NCBI GenBank assembly: GCA_022497145.1
Contig: MU385885.1
Coordinates: forward strand, 186,001 to 250,000
Origin: Rostrohypoxylon terebratum
Lineage: Eukaryota > Ascomycota > Sordariomycetes > Xylariales > Hypoxylaceae
DNA length: 64,000 nt
Reading direction: 5' to 3'
Under the pieces are notes generated by a model, which ran no database searches, was not told the DNA's origin, and saw nothing but the letters and a program-made list of their open reading frames with translations. The position numbers and the translations under genes are program-made. Positions 1 to 13,800 of the stretch are shown here, piece by piece. The stretch's first letter is position 1. Each line of letters begins with the position of its first letter.

Positions 1-3000
1 TACCTATCTAGGTGATCTACAGCGCTTTAGTTATATCCATGATATTACATGCTGAGTACCTAGGTATACAACTACGAGTACATGTGCACCGAAGGTTTAA
101 GATCACTTGACCGAATAATTATGATTAGTACCTATTAATCTATATACTTACATGCTAGTAGGTAAGTATCTAAGCCAGTATAGGTAGATAAATCTACATA
201 GGTAGGACATACCATCTCTCACTTCGAGTACCGAGAGGTTTCATATACTGATGTCATTACGAGAAATATTAGGATGGCGCGAGAGCTTCGAAGCTACCTA
301 AGATTTACATGAATTTCGTCCACCCTAGACCCCTGCCCGCAGTCCCAGCCCAACGGCGTGGGTGAAGTCGAGGATCTTTGGGTGTAACAATATCACTCAA
401 CTAATAAACCAAGCTATCTATAGGGTATAAATGGAGGAAAAGATGTCCTCGCTTATTCATGGCGCACACGTGTGGGAGGGCTGTTGTGAGATGTGACAGG
501 TGGATTTGACAATTGGATCTATGGATGCAACTCGGTATTTAAAAGGGCGTAATTTATCTTGAGATGCCCATGCACTCACACTGAGCCGTCTCACACCCGT
601 CCAGTAATAGGGAGTTGAAAGGATGACCTACCTATTACTTACCTACCTTAGGTACCTAGTGAACAGCCGACAGCGGAGCACTATTCTTTCACAACAGACC
701 TGCCCTGCTTGCTTACCTCTAGGGAGGTACTTAGGTCCCTGTGATCCATTTAAGCCAGACTACCTACCTAGGTATGGACGAGACCTAAGGTATCTGCTAG
801 GCAACAGAAAAAGATGATCACCACTATGTAAGCAACCAAGAATGTATCACTATAAAGGAGATAATACATGATGGTCTAAGTTGAAAAAAAGGGTTCAATT
901 CACCACTCATGATAGACATTATATAGGTACCTACCTTTGCTCTTTCTTCGAACAAATGTAGATCTTCTCATCTGAGGCAAAGGCTTGCTAATATCCAAGA
1001 CAATCTGACCGGAGATGCCAATCCATGAAATTTACCTTCATTTCATAGCTGTCCTGTATCAGCTATCCACCCACATTGCTTAATTACGAGTATGCAGAGT
1101 TGTCATACATAGGCACCGATACCCAAGTACCGGTAGTATCCTCAGAAATGGCTTGCAGGGCTTAGGTACCTTGTAGACTTTGTCTGTAGCCGAGTGTCCA
1201 GAAAGATTGGCAAGATGAGTTATAGTGTGGCTGGTATAGGTTACAAGATGGCTTACATTCTCAGGAATATATGTCCCTGGCAAGGCTTTCCATTCTTCGA
1301 TGCTACTTGTTCCCTTACGGCACATAGTTTCCATTCGATCCTGTTCAGAACCTTGTCCGATATAGGTGCATAGTAGACTGACGACCTTACAATCGCATAG
1401 TCGAACTGGTATACGAAGACCACCTGCATGTTAATTTAACCACAAATTACGACCAGACACAAAATGGTTCTAAGAACAATGCCTATTACGAGTAGGCATT
1501 CAAATGTGATCATCTACCATATTTTATGGGTTGATACTGATTGCGGCTCAATCCGAGGTGGTTGTGATTTCGTCTTTGCATGTCAGGGGTTCGACTGTCC
1601 ATGGGAGAAAAAAACAACACTGTGCCCTCAGCACATTTAGTTTACGATGCATCTCGTGTCGATTCAGCCTTTGGATAAGATCTAGACCACCAAGTGTCTT
1701 ATAGAGGCAGCCACATCAGGCCATCACGGGCGAGACGACCCATGGCGAGTGATACGTAGCCAACATCGGAATAACGCTCCCGGCTATCTGAGAGATTCGT
1801 GCAAAGCGGCCTCTATTACCGAACAAGTCAGAAGAGAAGCTCCAGCCAGCCAGTTTGCTTGCTGAAACTATCGTGAACCAAGAGAAGCAACAGTGATATG
1901 CAATGACACGGGTCACCTGTCATCGTTACCGAAACATGCTTGCGTAACGATGCTGCCAAGCCCACATATATGTACGGAATAGCTGCCTGCGTCGCTGCCG
2001 CTGCAAGGCATGCCTGGGTGGCTGCGGCTTTCGGAGATCTTAGGAAGAAGAATAAGCCCCTGGTGTTGAATGCTGTTGGATGTTGGTAGTTATTTCAAAG
2101 TAGACAGGCTGTCACTAAAGATTATGATCTATGATGCGATCGTATCCGATTCCTAAATGGTCCGATGTTGTATTTCATGTATAGTACAAACGTAATGATG
2201 AATGTGCAATGTATACGTGGTTTGCGTCGACGTTCTCTGTCGGCATGATTCTCTCATAATACCTGATACTAAAGACGACGTAGGTACCTAGGTCCTAGGT
2301 AGGTAGAATATCCCACGTTGGGCATTAGTTCAGGGCTATTTCTTGCGACTATCGTTGGGCGTCGTTGGAGCGGGGTGCCGCGGCACAGCCTGAAGAAAAA
2401 TAGATTGTATACTTAGGTCTTAGGTACCTACTTAAGGTATGCCTTAGAGAGATGATCACTGTACTTCGAGTATAGTATATACCTGGTAGGTAGCTTTTGC
2501 GCTATAATGGCCAAGTCGCCTATAGGCGTAGCTCATCATCTACTTAGTACCTAGGACCTAGGACCTAGGTAAGTAGGTAGGTAAGTACGCAAAAGACGCT
2601 CCCTAAAGATATTATTAATATACGCCTCAGGAGCAACTCTCACGGCAACCGTGTCGCACCTAATTTTGTAAAATCAGATGAAAAAGCTTGCATAGTATTG
2701 TAGTATGATATCTTTGTATAAGCATTCGCTCTCACCGTTCTCAACGTCGCATGGGCATATCCTAATTAAGAAAACACAGAATATTTCAAAAGATGGGAGA
2801 ATGAAAATGGGTGATTAATGAGGGAGATTTCCATGGCTCCGGACCAATAGCCCCTTGCTCAGATCGTCGATCCCACTACCCCGACTCAAACGAATTCGGT
2901 TACCAACCCCGATGGACTTACTAGCTTTCTGGAAGAATTGTCATAGCCGCAGGTGACATCGATGACATACTATGCAGAAGAATTAGTTGATACCTACCTA

Positions 3001-6000
3001 GCTAGTGATACAAAGCAAACCTCGTTAGGAAAATGCTTTCAGGAGACAACTAATGTATGTACCCTACGTACGAAACGATTGCGACTGTTAGGGCTGAGTG
3101 GGAAAGCCTTGGATCAAATTGCCTTATGCCAAACATATCAACTCTTAAGGCTGTCTTTTCTACTTTAGCAGCTTCAAAAGTTGGAAATTCCCACGTTATT
3201 AGAGGGAATTACCGACTGAGATGTTGAACTAGTGATTCGTTTATCTCCGCAAATTTGTCTCCTACTATTCGGGAGAATGTCAATCGAAGTTAAGAAATCA
3301 TACCATAATTTAGTTTAGTTCCGACGATGGAGATGGAAGATCATGGATGCGTGACGCGTCTAAACGTCTTATCTCTACTTAAGAAGCAGCACTATGGATT
3401 AGTAGGAAGTAGGTCCATGTGTACGCACTAGGGGCTGTGGTAATTAGAGGCTATAAACGCCTCTTTTGTTTCGAGGAAGTGCTATGATGTCTCCTAGAAG
3501 ACAGCCTTTATATCTCTACCACCTGTTGTAACACGTATAAGTGATGAGCATGTGAGTCGAAGAATTTAGGCATTATGGTGCTTAGGTAGATATGACTCGG
3601 GTCTAGAAAATGCGATATTAAATATTGCAATATCGTCACTATTGGGAACGATGACATCGATTCGAGGAAGGTGACCCGAAAAAACGTGACTGCTCATCAA
3701 AAAAGCTTGGATTAGGGGTCATGATCGACATAGGCGGCGTGGATTTAGAGTCATCGTTGGGGGAGTAGCTTACGGGAGCCGCGCGCCTTAGCGCTCGTCG
3801 CTTAGAGGAAAATCCCCAGGTATTCCATGTCAGATGAGAGTGGAATGAGCTATTATAATTCTACAGCAGTGTAGTAGTAGAGGCTAACAGAAAATAAAAT
3901 ACTTACCTAGGAACATTATGTATGTACACGCTATCTGGTAGGCAGTTCGTGGGGAGAAGTGCAAATTATTTCTGTCACTATTAATTTTTTTAACCAACAA
4001 CACCTATCGTTATTGACCAGGATTAAGCTAGAGCCTCCGAAGTAGCCCCGTCTTTTTCATCTCCATTTCTAGTTAGTGAGATGTAGGTGCCTGATCTCAT
4101 ATCTGTTATTACCACTTGTACTAAGATAGGTATACGATCATCATCATCTGCTACAACAGGTATAAACCTACATATTTTCTCCCTGATGGTTACTTAACTG
4201 AGGCTGAAAGGCTCGGCTTATGCGCCTTTCATCTGATATCTATCATACGAGACAAATCGAGTTAAATAAAGCCGAGTGAATATCTTAAAGCTTACAACTC
4301 AACATTAACAAACCCTTAATAATGAGGAATATAACATAAGTAGGCTACGCTTACACAATACGAACAGTTTTTATATTAGTACTATTAGAACGTACCTATG
4401 AAAGGTGTTTTATATGATCCTTCTCATTAAGATATTTCCCCGTATAGAAAGATAAGCCTTGGGTATTATTTACATACGGGCGCTAGGAAAATGCCGATTG
4501 GCGAGAGGTCGGCGCGATAATAACTCCTTTTAAGTTTTAATAAGCATTGGATTTGATTCATCTGACCAACTCGTTATGTTGGGTGTATGTGTGCTTAAAC
4601 CTGAAGATATCATAGGCAGGCAATGATGTACTTTACAAGCAATAAGCCCAATCATATCTTCACTGCAACTATGTACCTAGCCTAACATACTACGTAAGTA
4701 TGTAGTGTGTTCTGGCGTTGTTCTGGCGTCCATCTAGCGTGCCGTCATGCAAGCCTCAATTATCTTTTGCCATCGTCTCGAGCGATCTCTCTATAGAGCA
4801 TCTAGACCAAGTAAATCATACCCCGCTATATTTCACGTGTCCGTCTAGGTAATGCTCGAACTGGTCAATTTTATTGACCGTCGCCTCCTAAATAGTTGCA
4901 AGTATAAATAAAGGTAAGGTATTTGAACACTAGAGAGAAAATTTGGTGTCGTGCATATTAACGCGGTTCCGAATCGAGGGGTCGGGGGGTAGAAGCTGAC
5001 AGTATCTGTCAACCGAACGGCGCTGCAGACTAAGTTTATTTGATGCCTCGTCATTCCAAGATTTAGCCTCAAAATGACATTGTATCAGACGAAACATCAA
5101 ATCCAATTGTAAATGTCTCGATATGATCTGTTCAGTATCAACCCCAGTCCGGGGTACGTAGTGATACACTGATGCATGCGGAGCTCTGTGATGACTTGGC
5201 TCGTGCCAGATTACTCGGAACTTGTTTGTCCCCTTCATGCCTTTCCTCACACGGGGTGGCCTGGGTGTCTCGCTTTGGAAGCTAAGGTGTCAGGGGAGAC
5301 GGGGGTACGTAGAGCTGCCATCCCGAAAGAGAGTACACCATCCCTGTTCAAGTTCTAGGTTGTCGATCATAGGCCACGTTAAGGGGCAGAGCCCGCAGAG
5401 AAGAAAAGAGACATGACCGCTAAAAAGAGACTAAAGAGGCACTGTCAAGTCCCAGGGCAAAATAAACCCTTGCCGGACACAGACCACTCTGCCTAAGCGA
5501 GCAGATTCCTAGCGCCAAGTCGACGATCATATGAGATTAGCATTCGTTTCTGAAAAGAAGAAAAAAGCCTCCGAATGTTTCTTGTAAGAAACAACATGCC
5601 CAAGATCTGATACCCGTGGTATTTACAGGGTGATAATATCTTGTGATGGCCACCTGTCTAACTTAACAATTAGAGTGATAACGGCCAGCCCTGAACAACT
5701 GTTGATGCGCTTAATATCTCTAGTGGTTGTTAAAAACGTACTTAAGGGAGCATTAGGTAGGTATTTATTCGTTTGACTTCACTTGTTCGTCATCCTTACA
5801 AGTTGAGCTTACCGACATGGATCTAAGCGTATTACGTAGGAGGGCATAAGTTTGTTTAATAGGTCTATCTCGAGAAATGTGGTCCCTCTTTTTACCTAGG
5901 CTAGGTAGTCGAGGTTATGGACCCCTTCTTGTAGCTTGATATGCAAAGACCCTCTCCTCGGATATTCCTCCCATAGGCAAGTTCGCTGCATGATCTGGTA

Positions 6001-7853
6001 GGGCTCATCTCAATATTGTACTCCTGATGTACAATGACGACTGGGTGGACAAACGGCGGACAGCTGTAATTCTTTCAATTATTTTTTCCTTGGCCTAATT
6101 TCCAACGAATATATTTTATTAATATTGATTAAGCTGAATAGAATCAATGCTTGCCTAATACTCCGTAGATAGATGACATGTTTAGGGCTCGTAATCACAC
6201 ACGAGAAAGTTAAAGCTCTTCGACTACTCGCTTACCACAAACACGGATCGAGAAGATGAATGGAGAGTGAAGAGCAAAGATGAGGATATTGGATTAGGAA
6301 ATAAACAAGTAAACATCAACAAACATACCTTAGTACCTAATCATGGCATGGATTAGCCTATATGGTAAAGCACGGCAACTTTTAAACCGAATAACTCCTT
6401 GTTGCAGGTCTCGATCAATGCTGTCGTAGTTGCCGCTGCTCCCGAATAGGTCGGGTTAGGCAAAGAAAGATGGCCGGATAGATCTGACAATCTGCAGCAT
6501 GGTCTGAACAGATCAAAACATTTTAGGACATCCAGCAGCAGTCATCCGAAGAGATTGACAGGTGCACAGAGAACGATTGCAGCATGTGTTGTCAGCGCTC
6601 GTGGGGAGAGACGGCATAAGATCAGCTTGACAATCCGGTCACAGCACAGGCTCGGCAGGGCTCAAGACTTAACGACGAAGCTTTTGCGGCACTAACCTCG
6701 AGTCCATTGTCGTCTCAAGTCCCCTACTCCACATAGAACTAAACCGGGTCCCTTGTCCGAAGTGTACCAAGACAGGGGTCACAGACCAACTATCCGGACG
6801 GCAGTTTGCCCTGAAGGGGTAATGGTGACCCGGGGATGCTATGCACCTAGCAATACCACGACCAGCTTCGACCACACACATTGAACGAGGATTGCTGGTC
6901 TTGGCTAGCCAAGATTTTGGAGGAGGATGTTTATGTAGGTATGTACATAGTATGTACGTAGGTATGTAGTGTAGTGTAGTGTACGTCGTAGTATAGGTAG
7001 GTAGTGTAGAAGACGAAGAACGAGAAGGGATGAGCTTAAACGGTCCACCGGGGATGCCCTGAGTGCAGACAGACCACGCACACGGACGTCTTGTTAGACC
7101 CTTGCTGGTGCATAGGCGTAGCCAGTAGCCGTTTGACCTTGAGCGATCCCACGAGAATCCCAGCGGAGCCGTTCTCCTACGTCCATCCTTCGATCTCACC
7201 CATCAATACATACTGTACGTACTATGGTACTGCCTTCTGCATCAGCTCATCCGCCCACCCAAGCCCATACATGGGGAATTGGGACCACTAAAAAGAGGCG
7301 GGCGAGCAGAAGCAGTTCCAGAGTCCCATCGCCGCACATGGGACTCCAAATACATCGACGCTCGCCCATTAATAAGGGGCGCTATATGTACTTGCCGATG
7401 ATGCAGGAGTACCCTTCGATACCGGCGATCTACTGTTGATTTCAACCCAGGTCTGCCGTGACCCACACCCAATTTTGTGACAGTTGTTCTCCAGGGATTC
7501 TTGTACGGATTGACGCTTGATCGTCGTTTATATTATACCTCCCGGGAAGATCTGATAGATACATCGTCAACCCTCGTCGCTCGCCCACCATCCGCCTTCT
7601 ACCTATACTTAAGTATCCACACCCTCCCCGTATATATCCTTTAAGTTGTCGTCCTTGAGATCATTAATCGCCTCTTCGATACTTGAGGATACACTGAGTG
7701 ATATCTCATCTACAACATCCAAAATCAAACAACAATCCTTACCAGCTTAATATCTATGCCGACTATCGTCGACGAAATCTTAAACCTAATACCGCAGTCT
7801 TGAGAATAATTTGAGAAAAAAAGCAAATATTTTGTTCCAACATAATACATAAA
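1..7853. other. gene-free stretch, palindromic-word-rich intergenic DNA
   Basis: I see no gene here that I can support. Open frames are short, use non-ATG starts and match no family I recognise. The sequence is rich in short self-complementary words built from CCTAGG and GGTACC, for example at 2281-2308 and 2549-2588, and in GTAGTA/TAGGTA runs. Decayed transposon sequence is possible, but I could not recognise any reverse transcriptase, transposase or terminal repeat. Part of the right end (about 7490-7853) is probably promoter and 5' leader of the zinc-finger gene that begins at 7854. Confidence 0.6.
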
Positions 7854-8847
7854 ATGGCCACCGCCATGTACGCAACGCAGCCTGGTGCTCAGTACGGATA
7901 TCCGCAACCGCCTCCTTCGCCTCCAATGGACGATAACTCGAAATGCTCTCTACCCTCAATATCCAACCTTTTAGTAATGGCAGACGCTGGATCGCCCACG
8001 ACAGAGCAATCACCTCAGTCTCAACAAGGTATGAAAGCTCACATTACGGCCTTCCCAATACGAACAATGTACTAAGCCTTAGAGCAGCACCGTCAGTGAA
8101 GGTAGAGACTCGGCCGAACTCGTCTCATTGTGTGAGCAACGGTCCCTCGCGAGCCGCTCTACCCCCCACACCTCCCATGAGCTCAGATGCCTCTTTCGAG
8201 GGCTACAACTCACCCTCGACGCGATCAGTATCTGTCGTGTCAGCGCCCAACTACTACTATGAGACGACCCCACCTCTAGAGGATGTTCACCGCCATCAAA
8301 TGGCAGCGGCTGCTGCACCTCGTATGTCCGTTCAAGCTTCAGCATACTCCCAACCCGCTTTTGCTGCCCCGTATTTGGGCCAGGCGTCGATACCACCTTA
8401 CTATCCCGCCGGCCTCCCTGGCGCTCAAGCAGCACAGTCGCAGATTTCCGGACTCTACTATCAGAGACCACTACCACAGGTTCGTCCACTTTGGCTCGGC
8501 AGAGATCAAAATCAGGCATGCTAACTTAGCCGCAGACATTCCCTCCGCTACCAGTCACAGTGTCTCTAGCAGCAGCTCCAGGTGCCAACCCTTGGCAGCA
8601 CCATCATTACATCTCGCCTTCTTCGTCGGCTTCTTTCCCTCAGTCACAGGATCGCTACATTTGCCAAACGTGCAACAAGGCCTTTTCCAGACCGAGCTCG
8701 CTACGAATTCACAGTCACTCTCACACCGGCGAGAAGCCCTTTAAGTGCCCCCACGCAGGCTGCGGCAAAGCCTTTAGCGTTCGAAGCAACATGAAGAGAC
8801 ACGAGCGAGGATGCCACGACAATAGCAGCACATCTCACCACCGTTAA
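7854..8847 (+). CDS. C2H2 zinc-finger transcription factor (MtfA/CSP-1-type)
   Basis: Three exons are predicted: 7854-8028, 8088-8479 and 8536-8847, giving 292 aa. Intron 1 (59 nt) has donor GTATGA, branch ACTAAG and acceptor GCAG. Intron 2 (56 nt) has donor GTTCGT, branch GCTAAC and acceptor GCAG; phases 1 and 0 keep the frame. The C-terminus carries two fingers: C-x2-C-x12-H-x3-H (about residues 232-256) and C-x4-C-x12-H-x4-H (about 262-285), joined by the linker HTGEKPFK. The block SRPSSLRIHSHSHTGEKPF followed by SVRSNMKRHERGCH is characteristic of the Pezizomycotina MtfA/CSP-1-like regulators of conidiation and secondary metabolism. The remaining ~230 residues are Pro/Ser/Gln/Tyr-rich and probably disordered, with a conserved-looking N-terminal SISNLLVMAD motif. 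The family call comes from the finger block; the exact ortholog (mtfA versus csp-1) is inference. The gene is isolated, with about 8 kb of non-coding DNA on the left and 9 kb on the right. Confidence 0.88.
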
Positions 8848-9572
8848 ACTAGCTCATGATCAGCAAATAAAACTATTCGATGCTGTCGTTATTTATTATT
8901 TATTCCTAATCAAGAGGAGGGGTTTTTTTTAAAGGAACCGAGAAAATTACGAACATGAAGGATGCATTTGATACCCACTCGCGGGTTACGCTACGAATTT
9001 TGACGGCTGCCTTCTCTTTTCAAAAGCACTCGTTGTTTTTGTTTTCATCTTTATTTCCGAGCCATTGCCTACCGACTCGAACACATCTATATTAGGATAT
9101 ATCTCGACACCTTGGGACGATTCGGGGGAGGCGGTCGGCCCTTTGCTTACTGGGATGGGATGACAGGATAAGGACTGGTTGCATTAAGTGTAGGATGTGA
9201 CTGTTCATTGACGAGGCGTATTGGACTACCAACTTTGGGCATTTACACCGGCGTTTAACAAATATCTTGAGAAGGGACATTACGTTGGAACATTCGAAAA
9301 ACAAGAGCAATCTTATCTCTCTCGTTTATGGGGTTTTTTTTTATATTACTTGGATATTCTACATAGTCCTAATGTATAGAATGGGACTGCAAAGGGGGAG
9401 AAGGTGAAGGTATGAGAAATGTACCAACAGGATCCAAAGGATCAAAACATTAGTTTTCTGAGGAAACGAGCAAACTCGCTTCTGTACGACGGAAGATGAA
9501 CTTGGATGAATCATCGTATGGCTTAGCGGTAGCAAGCAAGCCTTCGGAATAAAAAAAAAATCAAGAAACAAC

Positions 9573-9600
9573 TTTTTTTTTTTTTTTTAAAAAAAAAAAA
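9573..9600. repeat. T16-A12 homopolymer palindrome
   Basis: A run of 16 T is directly followed by 12 A, with a shorter A10 run at 9551-9560. It could form a pure A:T hairpin, or could be a poly(A)-tail trace of a retroposed element. No element body is recognisable beside it. Confidence 0.9.
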
Positions 9601-9982
9601 GCTACTTTGGCAGCCTCACTCTCCCATGGTAATCTCGATTTGTTGCAATGTCCCACGCATGAAGATCCAATAGTAACAGACAGGGATATATGACAGGCGA
9701 TGCTTAGGTCAAGCTTCTTTTTCATCGTTCGGGCAGGGAGAAGAAACAACGGCATGCAGGCAACCTTGTTTTAATGTCGAGGATCTGCCCCTGCGTGGGG
9801 AGTTTTGGTCGAGTTTGCTTTAGGTTCTATCTACTATGTAAGCTTTGTTTCGAGATTCCCGCAGGGGTCAAAACACACAAAAACTGGAGAGCAGGAAAAC
9901 AACTTTATCATCACAGTAGCACGAGTAACACGCAGATGACATTTTAGATATTCTGGGACCAGACATATATCTACTTACAGTT

Positions 9983-10003
9983 ACCTACCTAGGACCTAGG
10001 TAG
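9983..10003. repeat. CCTAGG palindromic word cluster
   Basis: An inverted arrangement built from TACCTAGG and CCTAGGTAG around a central GGACC step. Equivalent clusters recur throughout the non-coding DNA of the window. Confidence 0.7.
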
Positions 10004-10790
10004 TCCCTAAAAGGAATTTGCTGACGTTGGCCAACCACTAAGTAAAAGAGAAAAATATCGGTGATTTGGACAACGAGATCCTAGGCTATAATACACACCT
10101 TTTATCAAATAAGGACTTAAACGCTCAGTCAGTATAAACTACCTAGGACCCTAGGTATGTATGTTATTGAGGCAAAAGGCCAGGCTTACTAAAAATCTAT
10201 ATTCACAAGGCGGCCTTCTCATCAGTGCGTATTGTAGGGCCGAATTCGATTTGGAGGCAGGTGTATCTACGACGAAACATAGTATCGTGAGCATATTTGA
10301 GTAGTATCCATTGTTCTTTTGCGCAGTCATAATGTTTTAGAATGTAGTAGTCACATCACTTCATCTGGCATTCCGCTGATCTCGATATCACCCAAGTACT
10401 ATATGTAGGTACATAAGTAGGCAACGTAGCGAAGAATCCTTTCCAATTCACCAGTCTCTCTCCCCTTGGCGCTACGACACTATCACGTTCCGCGGGTTAC
10501 TTGCCCAGCTTGCCGTACACACGTATTGTTACCGCGTTATGACCCAAAGCCAGCACAGATCCCAAGGATATGTAGGTATGTAACTTCCTAACCCGCTAAA
10601 TGTAACCCCATGATTACCTCGAGCGGGTATCCACTCATCATTGAAGGGAAGTGTATGGTACCTACTGGTCCTAGGGTGCCTAGTCATCGTCACGATCCCA
10701 GAGGAAAGGGGGAGAAAAGAACAAAATACAACCCAACCATGATCGTTATTTTTCTAGCTTACCAGGTAGGTACTTTTTACTAGATGCTCC

Positions 10791-10880
10791 ATTGTCCACA
10801 TTGTCCACATTGTCCACATTGTCCACATTGTCCACATTGTCCACATTGTCCACATTGTCCACATTGTCCACATTGTCCAC
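10791..10880. repeat. 9-bp minisatellite, ten perfect copies
   Basis: The unit ATTGTCCAC is repeated ten times without a mismatch over 90 bp. Read on the + strand it stays open because the unit length is a multiple of three, giving a Cys-Pro-His repeat, but there is no flanking coding sequence. I treat it as non-coding. Confidence 0.95.
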
Positions 10881-13800
10881 TGCATAGTAATTACATCGCC
10901 GTGGACCCAGTAGAGCTAAGTATTGTACATAGTAAATGCGTATTAGTTAGGTGCCTATTTCATAATAGCGTTTCGTAGATCATGAACCTAGCCCTAGTCA
11001 GTCGCGTGGTAGATGGAGTCGAGATGGGGCTTGGCAATTCCAGGCATCTTGAGGCTTTTGTGTGGGGGGTCGGTTGTAATAAGGAAGATGTGAGATCCTC
11101 TTCCGTCGGAAACTTACAAGGTCTGACCCGAATTGGCGGGGGGCTAGTCAATGATTTTCATCAGTAATGCTGATCATGCTGAGATTAGGTGCTGGAGTTG
11201 CTGGCACGTCCATAACCAACCCTCGTAATATTTTTCTACCTTTAATTACAAGATTTTTATTGCGTTTTCTTTCGTTACTGAGCCCGCAGGTGGGATGATA
11301 GAACACTTACTTACGGACTATTCATATTTTACACATCGCAATGCTTTAGTACTTCATACGTAATATGGATGTATAGCCCCCCTTTTTATTTTGTCTCCTA
11401 TTGTGTTATGTATTTTGAGGCTCTCAATACTCGGTAAGAAAGATATGATATATCACAATATCAACGGAGTTGAGTCACGGGTTGATTTCCTATAATGAAC
11501 CGGACTACAGAAACATGGTTCCCCTCGATTCCTGGAAACCGTTGCACACTTCCCAAAGCGTCGGGCTTCGCGGCGGCAGGCGAGCACAGTAAGCTCTGTT
11601 GATCAGATCCCACAGATCACACCCTTGTTTGCCGCAGCCTCGGTCCTCGAATCCTATTCGATCTCGACGTCTCTCCATTAACCCGCTACCAATGAAGCAG
11701 CCTTCTGTCCCCCAGCCTACAACCAGCCTACGTTTGGCCGGTTACCTGCCCTAGCTATCGGAGGTCTGGCAACTTCGGCTTTCCACATCACCTGTTCATT
11801 GGGATCCGAGTTCATTGGATCTCGCTGACATTCCCCAACTCCAGGCAGGCCAATGAAGGGAGCGTCGAAATCATCATGGCTCCAAAGAGGCAAATGTGTC
11901 CGGCAGGACTGCACCGTACGCATCGTACGCACCGTACGCACCGTACGTACCAGACGCAGCAGGCGGCGAATGCATCGAGTTACATTATCGACTTACACGA
12001 CATATCACCTGATGTGAATAATTCGCATCTTCTTGCATTGGTCCCGTAGGTAAGCTGGTAAGTTATCTATAATCCAAGGATCTAAGCTTAGGTCGCCTCC
12101 CAGGGCTGCGACCGGACAGCAGGGTAGCAGCAGACGTACATCCGCGGTATTACGCCTGTACGCTCTTTTCTCGATTAATTAACATAACGCCGACTGATCT
12201 CCCATGGCATGCATTTGGGATTATCCGCATTTCCCGTCCTTCTGGGACGAGGCATGTCGTAATCCTAACAAGGACTCATTTACGACACATCACCCTTGAC
12301 CGGCCTTCCATTGGGTCGGTTGACCATTCCGCTGACACCGCCTCCTGCCGCATCATTTCGCCTTCTGTAGTTCTTCTCGATCATCCATTCTGACATTCTC
12401 ACATTCTGGCACTCTCGACCGATATGACCGTCCATTAAGGATTGAGGAGTCATATTAAAACAACTAAGGGGCTTTTACGAGCAGCTCTAGGTTGGGTTGC
12501 ATTTCATAGCGTAATTACGTATAGAGCACAGAGTTCCCTTGCAGTTTTCATGTGAATGGATGGTGCTTTATATATAGATGAGTATATTTGGCACGTCTTT
12601 TCCTAGGATCGCAAACGGTAGATAGGTAATAGGTAGGTCAGGTATTTATACCTTGTATATGTACTATATAAGTAAGTAAGTGCCTAAGTTTGTTAATAAT
12701 GAGTATACGAAGTATATTACCTAGCTTCACATCTATGAGAGCATCGCATATGTCATTAATCTTCCGAAGACCTTAATGTCGGTGGGTCGACTCTGATTAG
12801 TTACCTTATTTAGGAACCATGCCACCCCTCACCCCTCCCATCATCGTTCATCGACGATGACTCTGGGAACTGGTGTCAAATTGCAAAGCAAACTCGCCGG
12901 CACTCGTGATCCACCGCCTTTTCTGCAAGGGGTTTTGTAAGGTCGACGCCCCAATGTTGCCCTGCATCGGGAACTACTTTCGGTTGAGATGATCGTCAGG
13001 ATCCTCCGACCCATCCAGAGTTTTTCGAACGTCGCTTAGTCCACGTACTATGTAATAGAGATCCGATGACCCAAGACTAACCTAGGTATGTACTAATGTG
13101 TATGTGCAGCAGCCCAACCTAACCAGCTAAAACTACCGCCAGAACCAGCTAAGCTAAGCTAAGCGCAAGCGAAGAGAAAGCGGAAATTTAAAACAGCAGG
13201 CTTACTCGAATTGTTCGGTTCCAGTCGACTTCCACGAGTGGATCTCTATGGTGGCGTAGCTGCCGCCTTTATTATACTACTATTAGTCGTATGTACTAGA
13301 CAGTTCATATTAATACTAATACTATGTGAATGTCTTGCATGGTTGTAATATTACGTAGGATATAACATAGTACATACGTCGTAAGTCCGAAAGGATAGGT
13401 CCTAGCCAGCGCATAAATCTGTCAGTGGCTATTTCAATGCTAGTACCAAACGACGCGGACTGCGCAGAACACGTTGAATATCAAAGCGCCGCGTTGTGCT
13501 GTAGCGGCGTTAATCACCTTACTCGAGACGCCCGACGCCCTATGTACAATTAGTAATAGATAATAGAGTAATATGATCAAGTTGATTTGTACGGTTAGGA
13601 CTTTTCATGGGGTAGTATCTCATTGGCGTGGCTAAACCCGAAACAATGGATTTCTTCCTAAAACTTCGAGGAGCCGATCATGGCCTACGTCACCTGAAGA
13701 TCAGTCGAAACAAGGACGCTTGTTTACTATGTATTAAATGTTAAAGGGTCTAGACCTCGGTAGTTTCGGGCGCTTGTGAGAGAAGAATGGGTAGTACCAT

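Noticed and set aside
1550..1620. tRNA-like B-box word (GGTTCGACTG)
   Set aside because: The flanking bases do not form a T-stem and there is no A-box or acceptor stem; I found no convincing tRNA anywhere in the window.
6669..7199. 176-codon minus-strand frame
   Set aside because: It runs through a GTAGTGTAGTGTA repeat (Thr/Tyr repeat), has no recognisable domain and no supporting neighbours.
1..7853. Degraded transposon in the left desert
   Set aside because: No terminal repeats, transposase or reverse transcriptase motif could be recognised; only short palindromic words are visible.
10784..10978. Cys-Pro-His repeat open frame
   Set aside because: The frame is open only because the minisatellite unit is 9 bp; no coding context on either side.
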